From Clostridiales bacterium (GTDB taxonomy: Bacteria > Bacillota > Clostridia > Oscillospirales > Oscillospiraceae), in NCBI GenBank assembly GCA_018374635.1, contig JAHAEW010000022.1:1-40820 (forward strand): 40,820 nt of DNA, in the 5' to 3' direction. Position 1 is the first letter of the stretch; each line of letters begins with the position of its first letter. This document shows positions 8,062 to 16,690 of the stretch, piece by piece. Under the pieces are notes generated by a model that saw only the letters and a program-made list of their open reading frames with translations, ran no database searches and had not been told where the DNA came from. The position numbers were made by a program, and so were the translations under genes.

Positions 8062-9777
8062 TTATTCCTGGCCGGCTGCTTTGACCAAGAATGAGGAGAC
8101 CTGGGCGGCGGTGTCCAGAGCCATGGCCTGTTCTGCGGTCCGGAGGGCATCCGGGCCGTTCCAGCCGGCGATCTGCTTGCGGGCGGACAGAATGGACGAG
8201 GGGCTGACGCTGAACTCGTCCAGGCCGAAAGCCAGCAGCAGCGGGATCATGCGGGGGTCGGCGGCGGCCTCTCCGCACATGCCCACCGGGATACCGGCGG
8301 CCTTCCCGGCGGCAATGACCGAGCGGATGCTGCGCAGGACCGCCGGATGGTAGCAGGTGTAGAGCCGTTCCACCTTGGCGTTGCCCCGGTCCACGGCGAT
8401 GGTGTACTGGGTCAGGTCGTTGGTGCCGATGGAAAAGAAGTCGGCCTCCCGGGCCAGCAGGTCGGCGATCAGCGCGGCCGCGGGCGTCTCCACCATGATG
8501 CCCAGGGAAATGTGGGGATCAAACGCCAGTCCCTCGGCGGAGAGCTGGGCCTTGCACTCCTCCAGGAGCGCCCGGGCGCCCCGGACCTCCTCCACCCCGG
8601 AGACCAGGGGGAGCATGATCTTGATATTCCTGTGTTGTGCGCCGGCCCGGAGCAGGGCCCGCAGCTGCACCTGGTAGAGGTCGGGGCGGTCCAGACAGTA
8701 GCGGATGGCCCGATGGCCCAGGAAGGGATTCTCCTCCCGCTCCATCTCCAGATAGGCAATGCCCTTGTCGCCGCCCACATCCAGGGTGCGGATAATGACC
8801 TCTTTCCCCGCCATGAGATCGGAGACCTGGGCGTAGGCCCGGTACTGCTCCTCTTCGTCGGGCAGGGCGGAGCGGTCCATGAAGAGAAATTCCGTGCGGA
8901 AGAGGCCGACCCCCTCGGCGCCCACCTCGGCGGCCGCTCTGGCGTCGGCCACGCTGCCGATGTTGGCGTAGAGGTCCACGTGCCGGCCGTCGGCGGTCCG
9001 GGTGTCCCGGTCCCGGTAGATCTGGAGCAGGGAGCGCTCCTCCAGCCACTTGTCCCGGCGGGCCTGAAACGCGGCCAGAGAGGTCTCGTCCGGGCCCAGG
9101 AGCGCGGCGCCCTCCGTGCCGTCCACCGCCACCGTCATGCCGTCCTTGACGGCATCCAGCAGACCGGGCACGCCCAATACTGCGGGGACCTCCAGGGCCC
9201 GGGCCAGGATGGCCGAATGGCTGGTCTGCCCGCCCACTTCGGTGAGAATGGCGCACACATGCTCCTTGGAAAGGCTCACTGTCATAGAGGGGGTCAGATC
9301 GTGCGCCACCAGGACGCTGCCCTCGGGCAGGGCGGACAGGTCCACGCTCTCGGCGTGGAGCAGGATGCCCAGCATCCGGGTGCGGATGTCGCCGATATCG
9401 GCGGCGCGCTGGCGCATGAGCTCATCCTCCACCCCGGAAAACATCGCTATGAAGGTCTGGCAGACCGTGTCCAGAGCTTCCTCGGCACACTTGCCGGCGT
9501 CGATGGCCTCTTCCATCTGGGAGAGCATGAAGGGATCTTCCAGCATCATGATCTGACCGGTGAGGATGGCCGCCTCGGCCTCCCCCACCCGTTTGGTTAT
9601 GTCATCGGCCATGGCCTGGGTGCGCTGGGTAAAGAGGTCTGCCGCCGCGCGCAGCCGGGCCTTTTCCTGCTCCGCCCCGGAAAAGGGAACGGAGGTATAG
9701 TCCAGATTCTGCTCCCGCACGCAGACCGCTGTGCCGATTCCAATACCAGCGGATGCGCCCACACCGTGTAACGTCAT
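8062..9777 (-). CDS. ptsI: Phosphoenolpyruvate-protein phosphotransferase (PTS enzyme I)
   Basis: About 571 residues. Enzyme I takes phosphate from phosphoenolpyruvate and passes it to HPr. The phosphorylated His is in GGQTSHSAILAR (His187 with this start). The C-terminal PEP-binding barrel shows GVGLFRTEFLFMDR, LPLVSGVEEV, the SIGTNDLTQY loop and the catalytic Cys in VGMCGEAA. I chose the ATG at 9777: the upstream ATG at 9783 is only 2 nt from AAAGGA, while this one is 8 nt away and matches the usual family N-terminus. It is the last gene of the fru-pts operon, 27-33 bp after ptsH. Confidence 0.97.
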   Translation of the reverse strand: MTLHGVGASAGIGIGTAVCVREQNLDYTSVPFSGAEQEKARLRAAADLFTQRTQAMADDITKRVGEAEAAILTGQIMMLEDPFMLSQMEEAIDAGKCAEEALDTVCQTFIAMFSGVEDELMRQRAADIGDIRTRMLGILLHAESVDLSALPEGSVLVAHDLTPSMTVSLSKEHVCAILTEVGGQTSHSAILARALEVPAVLGVPGLLDAVKDGMTVAVDGTEGAALLGPDETSLAAFQARRDKWLEERSLLQIYRDRDTRTADGRHVDLYANIGSVADARAAAEVGAEGVGLFRTEFLFMDRSALPDEEEQYRAYAQVSDLMAGKEVIIRTLDVGGDKGIAYLEMEREENPFLGHRAIRYCLDRPDLYQVQLRALLRAGAQHRNIKIMLPLVSGVEEVRGARALLEECKAQLSAEGLAFDPHISLGIMVETPAAALIADLLAREADFFSIGTNDLTQYTIAVDRGNAKVERLYTCYHPAVLRSIRSVIAAGKAAGIPVGMCGEAAADPRMIPLLLAFGLDEFSVSPSSILSARKQIAGWNGPDALRTAEQAMALDTAAQVSSFLVKAAGQE

Positions 9778-9810
9778 AGTCATGTTCCTTTCTTCTGCCT
9801 GGCCTGGCTC

Positions 9811-10074
9811 TTATTCACCCAGACCGGACTCCACCAGCGCAACGGCGGCCTTGAGGCAGTCGGCCTCGTTGGAGCCGTTGCAGCAGATCTCGATCTCCGT
9901 ACCCTGCTTGATGCAGGCGGCCATCAGGTTCATAATGCTGCGGGCATTGATCTCCCGTCCGTTGGCGGTCACGGTGACGTCACAGCCAAAGGGGGTGATG
10001 GTCTTGACAAAGAGCTGCGCGGGACGCATATGCATGCCCATAGGGTTGACGACGGTGGTTTTTGCGGATACCAT
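9811..10074 (-). CDS. ptsH: Phosphocarrier protein HPr
   Basis: An 87-residue HPr that relays phosphate from enzyme I to sugar-specific IIA domains. The catalytic His15 is in NPMGMHMRPAQ, and the regulatory Ser46 is in NARSIMNLM, so control by HPr kinase is possible as in other Firmicutes. The sequence after Ser46 (NLMAAC) differs from the common GVMSLG. It stands between fruA (89 bp upstream, with a hairpin between) and ptsI. Confidence 0.96.
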   Translation of the reverse strand: MVSAKTTVVNPMGMHMRPAQLFVKTITPFGCDVTVTANGREINARSIMNLMAACIKQGTEIEICCNGSNEADCLKAAVALVESGLGE

Positions 10075-10123
10075 AATCAGATCGTCCTTTCTTGATAAAA
10101 CACCGGTTGGTATGGATGGGAGT

Positions 10124-10156
10124 TCTTCTGTCCCCGGATACCCCGGGGACAGAAGA
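10124..10156 (-). other. Intercistronic hairpin between fruA and ptsH
   Basis: A perfect 14-bp inverted repeat (10124-10137 with 10143-10156, loop of 5) lies between the fruA stop and the ptsH start. On the transcribed strand it is not followed by a T tract, so it does not look like a full terminator. It could set the level of ptsHI relative to fruA through mRNA processing, protection of 3' ends or partial termination. Confidence 0.7.
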
Positions 10157-10163
10157 GACGGAT

Positions 10164-12074
10164 TTACGCTTTTTTGCGCTTGAGGACGGCCAGCAGCAAC
10201 ATGCCGGCCAAAGAGCCCACAGCCAGGGCCGCAAAATAGCCCGGCACGTTGTGCATGACCGGGAACACGAACAGTCCGCCGTGGGGCGCGGGAGAGGCGC
10301 AGCCCAGAAGCATGGACAGCGCGCCGGCCACGCCGGAGCCCAGGATACAGGCGGGCAGGACCCGGAGCGGATCGCTGGCGGCAAAGGGAATCGCGCCCTC
10401 TGTAATAAAGCAGAGACCCATGATATAGTTGACCGGGCCGGACTTGCGCTCCTCCAGAGTAAAGCGGCTGCCGAAGAAGGTGGTGGCCAGGGCAATGGCG
10501 ATGGGCGGGACCATGCCGCCGATCATCACGGCGGCCATGACGCCGGAACCTCCTGCGGCGATGTCCGCCGTGGCCAGGGTGGAGGTGCCGAAGAGGTAGG
10601 CGGCCTTGTTGAAGGGGCCGCCCATATCAATGGCCATCATGGCGGCCACCACAAAGCCGAGCACTACCCGGCTTCCCTCGTTCATGGAGGCCAGACCGGC
10701 ATACAGGGCGTTGTTCAGCATGCCTACAAAGGGATTGACCACGCACATGAAAAGGCCGATGAGCAGCAGGCCCGCCACCGGATAGAGGAGGACGGGCTTA
10801 ATGCCCTCCAGCGCCCGGGGAAGCCGGTCGCAGAGCCTGCGCAGTCCCAGCGTCAGATAGCCCGCGGCAAAACCGGCGATGAGAGCGCCCAGAAATCCGG
10901 CGGAAATGGAGCCGCCGCCGGGCTGAAGGAAGGTGGCGCCCGATACGGCCAGCGCGCCGCCCACGAAGCCCACCATCAGACCGGGCCGGTCGGCAATGGC
11001 CATGGCGATATAGCCGGCCAGAATAGGCAGCATGAAATTGAAGGCAACTCCGCCGATGTTTTTGAACCAGGCGGCCAGCGGGGTGTTCGTGCCGAAGTTG
11101 GCGTAGTCGATGGAGGGATCGTCCAGCAGGAAGGCGAGCGCGATGAGGATGCCGCCGCCGATGACAAAGGGCAGCATATGGGAGACGCCGTTCATGAGCT
11201 GCTTATAGAGCTTGCGGCCCAGGCCCTCCCGGACCTCCTCCTGGACGACGGCGCCGGTGTGGCGGTAGAGGGGGGCGCCGGGGGCCTTCCGGATCAGCTC
11301 TTCCGGGTGGCGGATGCCCTCAGCCACGGGCACCCGGAGGACGTGCTTGCCGTCAAAGCGGCTCAGGTCCACTTCTTTGTCGGCGGCAATGATGACTGCG
11401 TCCGCTCCGGCGATCTCGTCCTGCGTAAGGATGTTTTTGGCCCCGCCGGAACCCTGAGTCTCCGCCTTGAGGGGGATGCCCAGCTCGGCCCCCTTCTTCT
11501 CCAGCGCCTCGGCGGCCATATAGGTGTGCGCGATGCCGGTGGGACAGGCCGTGACCGCCACGATGCGGTATTCCGGGCCGTACTCCTGGGATGGAGCGGA
11601 CACCTCATCCGGGTACTTCTCCGCCTCCTGGCGGTCGATGCAGGCGAGAAATTCCGTCGCATCCCCGGCAGACAGCAGGCGCTGACAAAATGTCTCGTCC
11701 ATCAGCATGACCATCAGCCGGGAGAGGATCTCCAGATGGGTGTCTCCCCCGTCTTTGGGGGCCGCGATCATAAAGAAAAGAGTGGAGGGCTGGCCGTCCG
11801 GGGCGTCATAGTCCACACCGCCGGGAACGGTGATGGCGGCGAGACCGGGCCGCTTGACTGCGGCGCTCTTGGCGTGGGGAACGGCGATCCCGGAGCCGAT
11901 GGCCGTGGTGCCCTGTTCTTCCCGGGCGAGAATGTCTTTTTTGTAGAGGGTCTGGTCAGTCAGATTGCCCGCCTTGCTGTGCAGGGCCACCAGAAGATCG
12001 ACTGCGGCGGCCTTGTCAGCGGGCGATGCGTAGAGCTGAATGCTCTCGGCGCGCAGAAGGTCGGTGATGCGCAT
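10164..12074 (-). CDS. fruA: Fructose-specific PTS enzyme IIABC
   Basis: About 636 residues in domain order IIA-IIB-IIC. IIA carries His67 in GIAVPHAK; IIB carries Cys177 in VTACPTGIAHTYMAAEAL; the rest is a polytopic IIC domain (MLPFVIGGGILIALAFLL, GFLGALIAGFAAGYL and others). It imports fructose and phosphorylates it at C1. The ATG at 12074 has AAAGG 9 nt upstream; the ATG at 12083 is part of the binding site and too close. It follows fruK by 39 bp and supplies its substrate. Confidence 0.96.
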   Translation of the reverse strand: MRITDLLRAESIQLYASPADKAAAVDLLVALHSKAGNLTDQTLYKKDILAREEQGTTAIGSGIAVPHAKSAAVKRPGLAAITVPGGVDYDAPDGQPSTLFFMIAAPKDGGDTHLEILSRLMVMLMDETFCQRLLSAGDATEFLACIDRQEAEKYPDEVSAPSQEYGPEYRIVAVTACPTGIAHTYMAAEALEKKGAELGIPLKAETQGSGGAKNILTQDEIAGADAVIIAADKEVDLSRFDGKHVLRVPVAEGIRHPEELIRKAPGAPLYRHTGAVVQEEVREGLGRKLYKQLMNGVSHMLPFVIGGGILIALAFLLDDPSIDYANFGTNTPLAAWFKNIGGVAFNFMLPILAGYIAMAIADRPGLMVGFVGGALAVSGATFLQPGGGSISAGFLGALIAGFAAGYLTLGLRRLCDRLPRALEGIKPVLLYPVAGLLLIGLFMCVVNPFVGMLNNALYAGLASMNEGSRVVLGFVVAAMMAIDMGGPFNKAAYLFGTSTLATADIAAGGSGVMAAVMIGGMVPPIAIALATTFFGSRFTLEERKSGPVNYIMGLCFITEGAIPFAASDPLRVLPACILGSGVAGALSMLLGCASPAPHGGLFVFPVMHNVPGYFAALAVGSLAGMLLLAVLKRKKA

Positions 12075-12113
12075 GACTCTCATCCTTTCAAATCAGATTT
12101 GGAATAGAAACGC

Positions 12114-13016
12114 TTAGAGCGTCCGGAGGACGGCCTCCACCGCGTCCCGGGTGGCAAGACCGTCAGAGAAGGCGGTGGCCCCGCCGGCGGCGGTCCCCAG
12201 GCGCAGGGCGGCATCATACCGGCCGAAATGGAGCCACCCGGCCAGAAAGCCGGCGACCATGGAGTCGCCCGCTCCCACGGAGTTGCGCACGGTTCCCCGG
12301 GCGGCCGGGGCCTGGTGGAAGCGGCCGGTCTCGTCCAGAAGAATGGCCCCATCCCCCGCCATGGAGACCAGCACGTTCCGGGCGCCCCGCTCCTGGAGGG
12401 TGGCGGCGCAGGCGCGGACCTCATCCAGTGTCTCCAGGGTCCGTCCGAACATGCCGCCCAGCTCCAGCCGGTTGGGTTTGATGAGGAAGGGCCGGTATCG
12501 GAGCACATTGGAGAGCAGGTCGCCCTCCGCATCCACGACGGCCCAGATGCCCCGGCCATCCAGCCGCTCCAAAATGCGCTCATAGATGCCGCTGGGCAGG
12601 GAGGCGGGAATGGAACCGGCCAGTACCAGAATATCCCCGCCGGTCAGAGCGTCCAGCCTGTGGAACAGTTCCTTCAGGGCCTCCGGAGGGATGGCGGGGC
12701 CCTGCCCGTTGAGCTCGGTCTCCTCCCCGGCCTTGATCTTGACGTTGATCCGGGTGAACCCCTCCGGCAGATGGATAAAATCAGTGCGCACCCCTGCGGC
12801 GGCGAGCCCCGCCTCAATGGCCCGGCCGGTAAATCCGGCCAAAAAACCCAGGGCGACGCTCTCGGTCCCCAGGTTGCCCAGAACGGTGGAGACATTGATG
12901 CCCTTGCCGCCAAACTGGATCAGCTCCTGCCTGGCGCGGTTGATGCTTCCCGGCTCCAGACGGTCCATGCGGACCACATAGTCGATGGCCGGATTAAAGG
13001 TGACGGTATAGATCAT
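12114..13016 (-). CDS. fruK: 1-phosphofructokinase
   Basis: A 300-residue PfkB-family sugar kinase that converts fructose 1-phosphate to fructose 1,6-bisphosphate. Typical elements are TFNPAIDYVV at the N-terminus, FGGKGINVS, and the catalytic GAGDSMVAGFLAG near the C-terminus. Its ATG overlaps the fruR stop by 4 bp (ATGA), showing translational coupling. With FruA upstream in the pathway it forms the standard fructose route. Confidence 0.96.
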   Translation of the reverse strand: MIYTVTFNPAIDYVVRMDRLEPGSINRARQELIQFGGKGINVSTVLGNLGTESVALGFLAGFTGRAIEAGLAAAGVRTDFIHLPEGFTRINVKIKAGEETELNGQGPAIPPEALKELFHRLDALTGGDILVLAGSIPASLPSGIYERILERLDGRGIWAVVDAEGDLLSNVLRYRPFLIKPNRLELGGMFGRTLETLDEVRACAATLQERGARNVLVSMAGDGAILLDETGRFHQAPAARGTVRNSVGAGDSMVAGFLAGWLHFGRYDAALRLGTAAGGATAFSDGLATRDAVEAVLRTL

Positions 13017-13771
13017 ATGCGCGTTTCTCCTACTTCCTTGATGACAGCATGGGCGCGGAAGCTCTCGTCCGGCAGAGTGTCGGTGATGATGCAGACTTTG
13101 TTGAGGGGACGGACGGTCACCGCGGTCACCTTGCCGAATTTACTGGAGTCGGCCAGCACATAGGTGAGATAGGCCTGCTCCGCGGCTCGGGTCTTGACCG
13201 CAGCCTCCTCCGCGTCGGGAGTGGTGCATCCCTGCCGGAGCGCCAGGCCATTGATCCCCAGAAAGGCCTTGGTAAAATTGTAGCGCTCCAGCGCGGCGAT
13301 GGCCTCCGCGCCCACAATGGCCTCAGTGCCCAGCTTGAGCCTGCCGCCCACCATATAGACTTTGCGGCCCAGCTCGCTCAGACGGCGGGCACAGGCAATG
13401 CTGGTGGTGACAAAGGTAGCGCCGGACTGCCCCAGACAGGCCGCCATGGCCAAAGTGGACGTGCCCGCGTCCAGAAAGACAAAGTCGTCGTCATACACCA
13501 GAGAGGCCGCATACCGTCCGATGCACGCCTTTTCCTCGATGTGGAGCAGAGACTTGGTGGAGAGATCCGGCTCTTCCGGGTCAAATTGTCCCCCTGATGC
13601 GACAGCCCCGCCGTGAACCTTGCTTACCTTTCCCTGCCGGTCAAGCAGGTTCAGGTCCCGCCGGATGGTGGCCTCGGAGGCGCCGGTGGCCTCGCAGAGC
13701 TGGGCCACCGTGGCGGCGCCCCGCTGCTCTACTGCGGCTACAATGGCGGCCAACCGCTCTTCCGCCAGCAT
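13013..13771 (-). CDS. fruR: DeoR-family regulator of the fructose operon
   Basis: About 252 residues. The N-terminal DeoR helix-turn-helix spans VAQLCEATGASEATIRRDL and KVHGGAV; the C-terminal DeoR sensor domain includes FLDAGTSTLAMAACL and the VGG motif. Members of this group repress fru operons and are released by fructose 1-phosphate, the likely effector here. The ATG at 13771 follows AAAGGAGGG; a longer frame from 13834 lies in the promoter and is rejected. It is the first gene of the operon, so it represses itself as well. Confidence 0.93.
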   Translation of the reverse strand: MLAEERLAAIVAAVEQRGAATVAQLCEATGASEATIRRDLNLLDRQGKVSKVHGGAVASGGQFDPEEPDLSTKSLLHIEEKACIGRYAASLVYDDDFVFLDAGTSTLAMAACLGQSGATFVTTSIACARRLSELGRKVYMVGGRLKLGTEAIVGAEAIAALERYNFTKAFLGINGLALRQGCTTPDAEEAAVKTRAAEQAYLTYVLADSSKFGKVTAVTVRPLNKVCIITDTLPDESFRAHAVIKEVGETRI

Positions 13772-13822
13772 AACAGACCCTCCTTTTTGATCTAAAATGA
13801 CTTGTTGTTGCTGTTTGATGCT

Positions 13823-13850
13823 ATTATAACACAATTACAATCAATTTCAA
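13823..13850 (-). promoter_or_regulatory. Sigma-A promoter of the fru-pts operon
   Basis: On the minus strand TTGAAA and TATAAT are 16 bp apart. The -35 box lies inside the repeated operator, so a bound repressor would block RNA polymerase. Confidence 0.75.
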
Positions 13851-13867
13851 TCTTAAACAATCAAAAT
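13838..13867. promoter_or_regulatory. Triple 10-bp repeat, probable FruR operator
   Basis: Three direct repeats begin with CAATC at 13838, 13848 and 13858, each exactly 10 bp apart. Further CAATT half-matches stand at 13832 and 13842. Tandem half-sites one helical turn apart are typical of DeoR-family operators. They cover the -35 box of the operon that starts with fruR. Confidence 0.6.
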
Positions 13868-14026
13868 CGATCGGGCGAAGCGCCAAAGATCAGCGGGCAT
13901 TTTTGTGCAAAGCGGTGGTTCTTCTGCTATCATCCCCGAAAAGAGCCGCCTCCATGCCCGCAGAGCCATAAAACCAGACTCTTTTTCTCCGGAAGGCGGC
14001 GCGGCTGGGGAGCGGGAACAGCATAC
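13868..14026. other. Intergenic stretch without a recognised feature
   Basis: Between the fru operator and the trmH terminator I see no convincing gene, promoter or RNA. Frames crossing it have no binding site or family character. Confidence 0.5.
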
Positions 14027-14068
14027 AAAAAAGGTCTCTGCACAAAACGGAAGTGCAGAGACCTTTTT
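14027..14068 (-). terminator. Terminator after the TrmH-family gene
   Basis: A 16-bp inverted repeat (AAAAAGGTCTCTGCAC with its complement) has A/T runs on both sides. It lies 33 bp beyond the minus-strand stop at 14101 and gives a T run in that direction; it could also stop plus-strand transcripts. Confidence 0.85.
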
Positions 14069-14100
14069 AAAATGGTTTTGCCGGAAAACGGGACCGCCGG

Positions 14101-14928
14101 TCAGCGGGCGCGCAGCTGCCAGAAGGCCACTGCGCTGGCGGCCGCCACATTCAGGGAGTCCACCCCGTGCGCCATGGGGATACGGACGGTGTAGTCGCAG
14201 TGGGCAATGGTCTCGTGGGCCAGCCCATCCCCTTCGGCGCCCAGGATGATGGCCAGCCGGTCCTCTGCCATGAGGGCGGGGTCCTCAATGCTCACGGCCG
14301 TGCCGCTCAGGGCCATGGCGGCGGTGCGGAAGCCCAGCGCCTTCAGCCGCTCCAGGCCGGGATGGGGCCAGTGGGTGTGATCGCTTCCGATGTATGTCCA
14401 TGGGATCTGGAAAACCGTCCCCATACTCACCCGGGCAGCCCGGCGGCAGAGGGGATCGCAGCAGGTGGGGGTGAGCAGCACGGCGTCCATGTGGAGCGCA
14501 GCGGCCGAGCGGAAGATAGCGCCAATGTTGGTGCTGTCCACAATGCCCTCCAGCACGGCGACACGGCGGGCACCGGCGCACAGCGCCTCTGCCTCCGCCT
14601 GCCGTGGGCGGCGCATGGCGCACAGGATTCCCCGGGTGAGAGCGTAGCCGGTCAGCTGGGCCAGGACCTCCCGGCCGGCGGTATACACCGGGACTTGGGG
14701 GCAGCGCTCCAGAAGCTCCTGCCCCTGTCCGGTGAGATGGCGGCGCTCCATAAGGAGGGCAAGGGGCTCACACCCGCTATCCAGGGCGCGCCGGATGACC
14801 TTGGGGCTCTCCGCGATGAAGATGCCCTGTTCCGGCTCCAGCCGGCTGCGGAGCTGGGCCTCGGTAAGGTGGGCAAAGACCGCCAGTTCCGGCGCGCTGA
14901 GATCGGCTACCTCGATGATATGGGACAT
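14101..14928 (-). CDS. TrmH/SpoU-family RNA methyltransferase
   Basis: A 275-residue SPOUT-class enzyme expected to 2'-O-methylate rRNA or tRNA using S-adenosylmethionine. The three SpoU motifs are present: DSTNIGAIFRSAAAL (motif 1), AIILGAEGDGL (motif 2) and IPMAHGVDSLNVAAASAV (motif 3). An N-terminal substrate-binding domain of about 100 residues precedes the catalytic knot. GGAGAG stands 6 nt before the ATG. The AIM24 gene ends 43 bp upstream on the same strand without a terminator between, so the two probably share a transcript. Which nucleotide is modified cannot be told. Confidence 0.92.
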   Translation of the reverse strand: MSHIIEVADLSAPELAVFAHLTEAQLRSRLEPEQGIFIAESPKVIRRALDSGCEPLALLMERRHLTGQGQELLERCPQVPVYTAGREVLAQLTGYALTRGILCAMRRPRQAEAEALCAGARRVAVLEGIVDSTNIGAIFRSAAALHMDAVLLTPTCCDPLCRRAARVSMGTVFQIPWTYIGSDHTHWPHPGLERLKALGFRTAAMALSGTAVSIEDPALMAEDRLAIILGAEGDGLAHETIAHCDYTVRIPMAHGVDSLNVAAASAVAFWQLRAR

Positions 14929-14971
14929 AGGTACTCTCCTTCCCCGCTCCGCCGCCCGGACGGTAAAGCGA

Positions 14972-15745
14972 TCAGATGTTGGGCATTTTCGCGGTGGGCA
15001 TCATGAGCACTTTGCCGGTGCCGCGGTAGACATTGACCAGCCCCTCCCCGGAGGCGGCGGAACCGATCAGGCTCTTTCCGGAGCGCTCCACTGTAAAGTC
15101 GAGGCTGCCGCTCCAGGCGATGGCGTAGTTTCCGTCGATCTTGAGGACATCGTTCTGGAGCGTGATTTCAATAAGCTCCTCCTGAGGACATTCGGACTCG
15201 ATGCAGAAGGTTCCGCTTCCGTTGAGGCTCAGGTTGAAGAGACCTTCCCCACCGGCCACCGCCGAGGAGAAGTTGGAGCGCATGACGGACTTGTGCTTGA
15301 GATTGCTGTCACAGGCCAGGAAGAGCCCGTCGTCCAGCACGATGCTGCCGCCCCAGTCGGCGCAGTCCAGCAGGATGAGATGTTTATAGGTGGGTTCCAG
15401 GACCAGAAGGCCGTCGCCGGTATACTCAGGCTTAATGGCAGATTCACCGCTGGCCTTACCGCGCATGGCCTTCCCCAGGAAATCGGTGACGCCCTTGATG
15501 CCCGTGGTGGCATTGACATTGCCCAGCATCCACTGCATGGCCCCGGCCTGGATGGTGACTTGGGCTTTGCTCAGATCACACACCAGCTGGCGCTTTTTCA
15601 CATTCATCTGGGCGCAATAATAGGCCTGTATGGCGGAGTTGGGGGCGACGCTCAGGTCCCGCTGATACTCGATGACCTGGAAGGGACCCAGTGTAGAGAG
15701 GATGGAAATGTCGTCGTTATCCAGGAAATTAGAGATTTGATACAT
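14972..15745 (-). CDS. AIM24 family protein
   Basis: A 257-residue protein of the AIM24/TIGR00266-like family, a beta-rich fold built of repeated short strands with conserved glycines (GEGLFNLSLNGSG, ASGEGLVNVYRGTGKVLM). The family is named after a yeast mitochondrial protein; in bacteria its role is unknown. No signal peptide or membrane segment is seen. GGAGG lies 7 nt before the ATG, and a good sigma-A promoter stands upstream. It is probably co-transcribed with the TrmH-type gene. Confidence 0.85.
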   Translation of the reverse strand: MYQISNFLDNDDISILSTLGPFQVIEYQRDLSVAPNSAIQAYYCAQMNVKKRQLVCDLSKAQVTIQAGAMQWMLGNVNATTGIKGVTDFLGKAMRGKASGESAIKPEYTGDGLLVLEPTYKHLILLDCADWGGSIVLDDGLFLACDSNLKHKSVMRSNFSSAVAGGEGLFNLSLNGSGTFCIESECPQEELIEITLQNDVLKIDGNYAIAWSGSLDFTVERSGKSLIGSAASGEGLVNVYRGTGKVLMMPTAKMPNI

Positions 15746-15790
15746 TGTAATGCCTCCGTTCGTCCGTGATGATGGGGGGTCGTTTCAATG

Positions 15791-15830
15791 GGGTCAGACC
15801 CATTATAGGCAAAGCTGCTGGATTGTGCAA
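15791..15830 (-). promoter_or_regulatory. AIM24 promoter with small palindrome
   Basis: On the minus strand TTGCAC (15825-15830) and TATAAT (15802-15807) are 17 bp apart. Directly downstream, near the expected transcription start, lies the palindrome GGGTCAGACCC (15791-15801), which could be an operator. Confidence 0.7.
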
Positions 15831-15875
15831 GTAAAAGTGTAGGAAAGGAAACAGGACGGCGGCGGCGCGCTGTAA

Positions 15876-16622
15876 TCATACGGAACACTTTTTTGCACGG
15901 ATCAATAAAAAATCCGGTTTATGATAACACTTTCGGTAGGCCGGATATGATGCCATAATATCCGGACCGGGCAGCGGTTCCAGCATTTGTTCCAGCCGAA
16001 AACCGGCGGCCGAAAGGGCGTTGACGATCGCGGAAAAGGAGCGGTGGTATTTGATGACGCCATCCACGATCCAGGTTGTGGTCCGAATGCCCGGAATGCT
16101 GTAATCGCTCAGATTGTAGTGAAGGATGGTTCCGTTCTCGTCCTGGGACCAGCGCGGACCCGTCCGCAGAGCCGTTGTAAAGGGGTGCTCCTGGGAGAAC
16201 AGGAAGATCCCATCCTCTGTCAGCAGCCGGTGGATCTGGGCGAGCAGCTGGTCAAAATCCTCCACATAATGTACGGCAAGGGAACTGAATACCACGTCAA
16301 ACGTGCCGCCCAGTGCGGAGAGATCGCTCATACTCATGCGGACAAACGAGATCTGCTCAGAGCGGGCTTCCGTTTTTGCGATCTGAAGCATCTTTTCTGA
16401 AAGGTCCAGTCCCGTCACATGGGACGCCCCCAGGTTTAGAAACTCTCTGCAATTCTCCCCATAGCCGCAGCCCAGATCCAGGACCCGCTTGCCGGACAGA
16501 TCCGGACAGAGGGAAAAGAGCGCCGGCTTTTCCACAAGATAATTGGCTGCGGATGGCTGATCCCGCAGTTTCTGGTATCCCTCAAAAAATATCTCATTAT
16601 CATAGATGTTCTGATCATGCAT
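15876..16622 (-). CDS. Class I SAM-dependent methyltransferase
   Basis: About 248 residues with a Rossmann-type methyltransferase fold: motif I VLDLGCGYGENC (around residues 50-60), the acidic VTGLDLSEKML, and a motif IV region FDVVFSSLAVHYVED. The C-terminal part contains YHRSFSAIVNALSAAGF, as in small-molecule (ubiquinone/menaquinone-like) methyltransferases. The substrate is unknown. The ATG at 16622 follows AAAGGAGAGG; an upstream frame running through the tRNA is rejected. The start lies just after the terminator of the tRNA-Arg gene, and no separate promoter is obvious. Confidence 0.88.
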   Translation of the reverse strand: MHDQNIYDNEIFFEGYQKLRDQPSAANYLVEKPALFSLCPDLSGKRVLDLGCGYGENCREFLNLGASHVTGLDLSEKMLQIAKTEARSEQISFVRMSMSDLSALGGTFDVVFSSLAVHYVEDFDQLLAQIHRLLTEDGIFLFSQEHPFTTALRTGPRWSQDENGTILHYNLSDYSIPGIRTTTWIVDGVIKYHRSFSAIVNALSAAGFRLEQMLEPLPGPDIMASYPAYRKCYHKPDFLLIRAKKCSV

Positions 16623-16650
16623 GGCAGGAATCCTCTCCTTTCTGCAAGAG

Positions 16651-16688
16651 AAAAAAAGCCGGAGCAAACGACAAATGGTTTGCTCCGG
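16651..16688 (-). terminator. Terminator of the tRNA-Arg gene
   Basis: An 11-bp stem CCGGAGCAAAC/GTTTGCTCCGG, loop of 8, is followed on the minus strand by C and seven T. It lies 3 bp beyond the tRNA CCA end and about 29 bp before the start of the methyltransferase gene. Confidence 0.88.
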
Positions 16689-16690
16689 AC

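Noticed and set aside
10092..12107. A 671-codon plus-strand frame opposite fruA
   Set aside because: A His/Gly/Gln-rich shadow of the IIABC gene; no domain, no binding site.
13838..13867. Short tandem repeats as a CRISPR-like array
   Set aside because: Units are only 10 bp and contiguous, with no spacers; no cas genes in the window.
13802..14194. A plus-strand frame through the fru promoter region
   Set aside because: It covers promoter, operator and terminator elements and has no family character or binding site.
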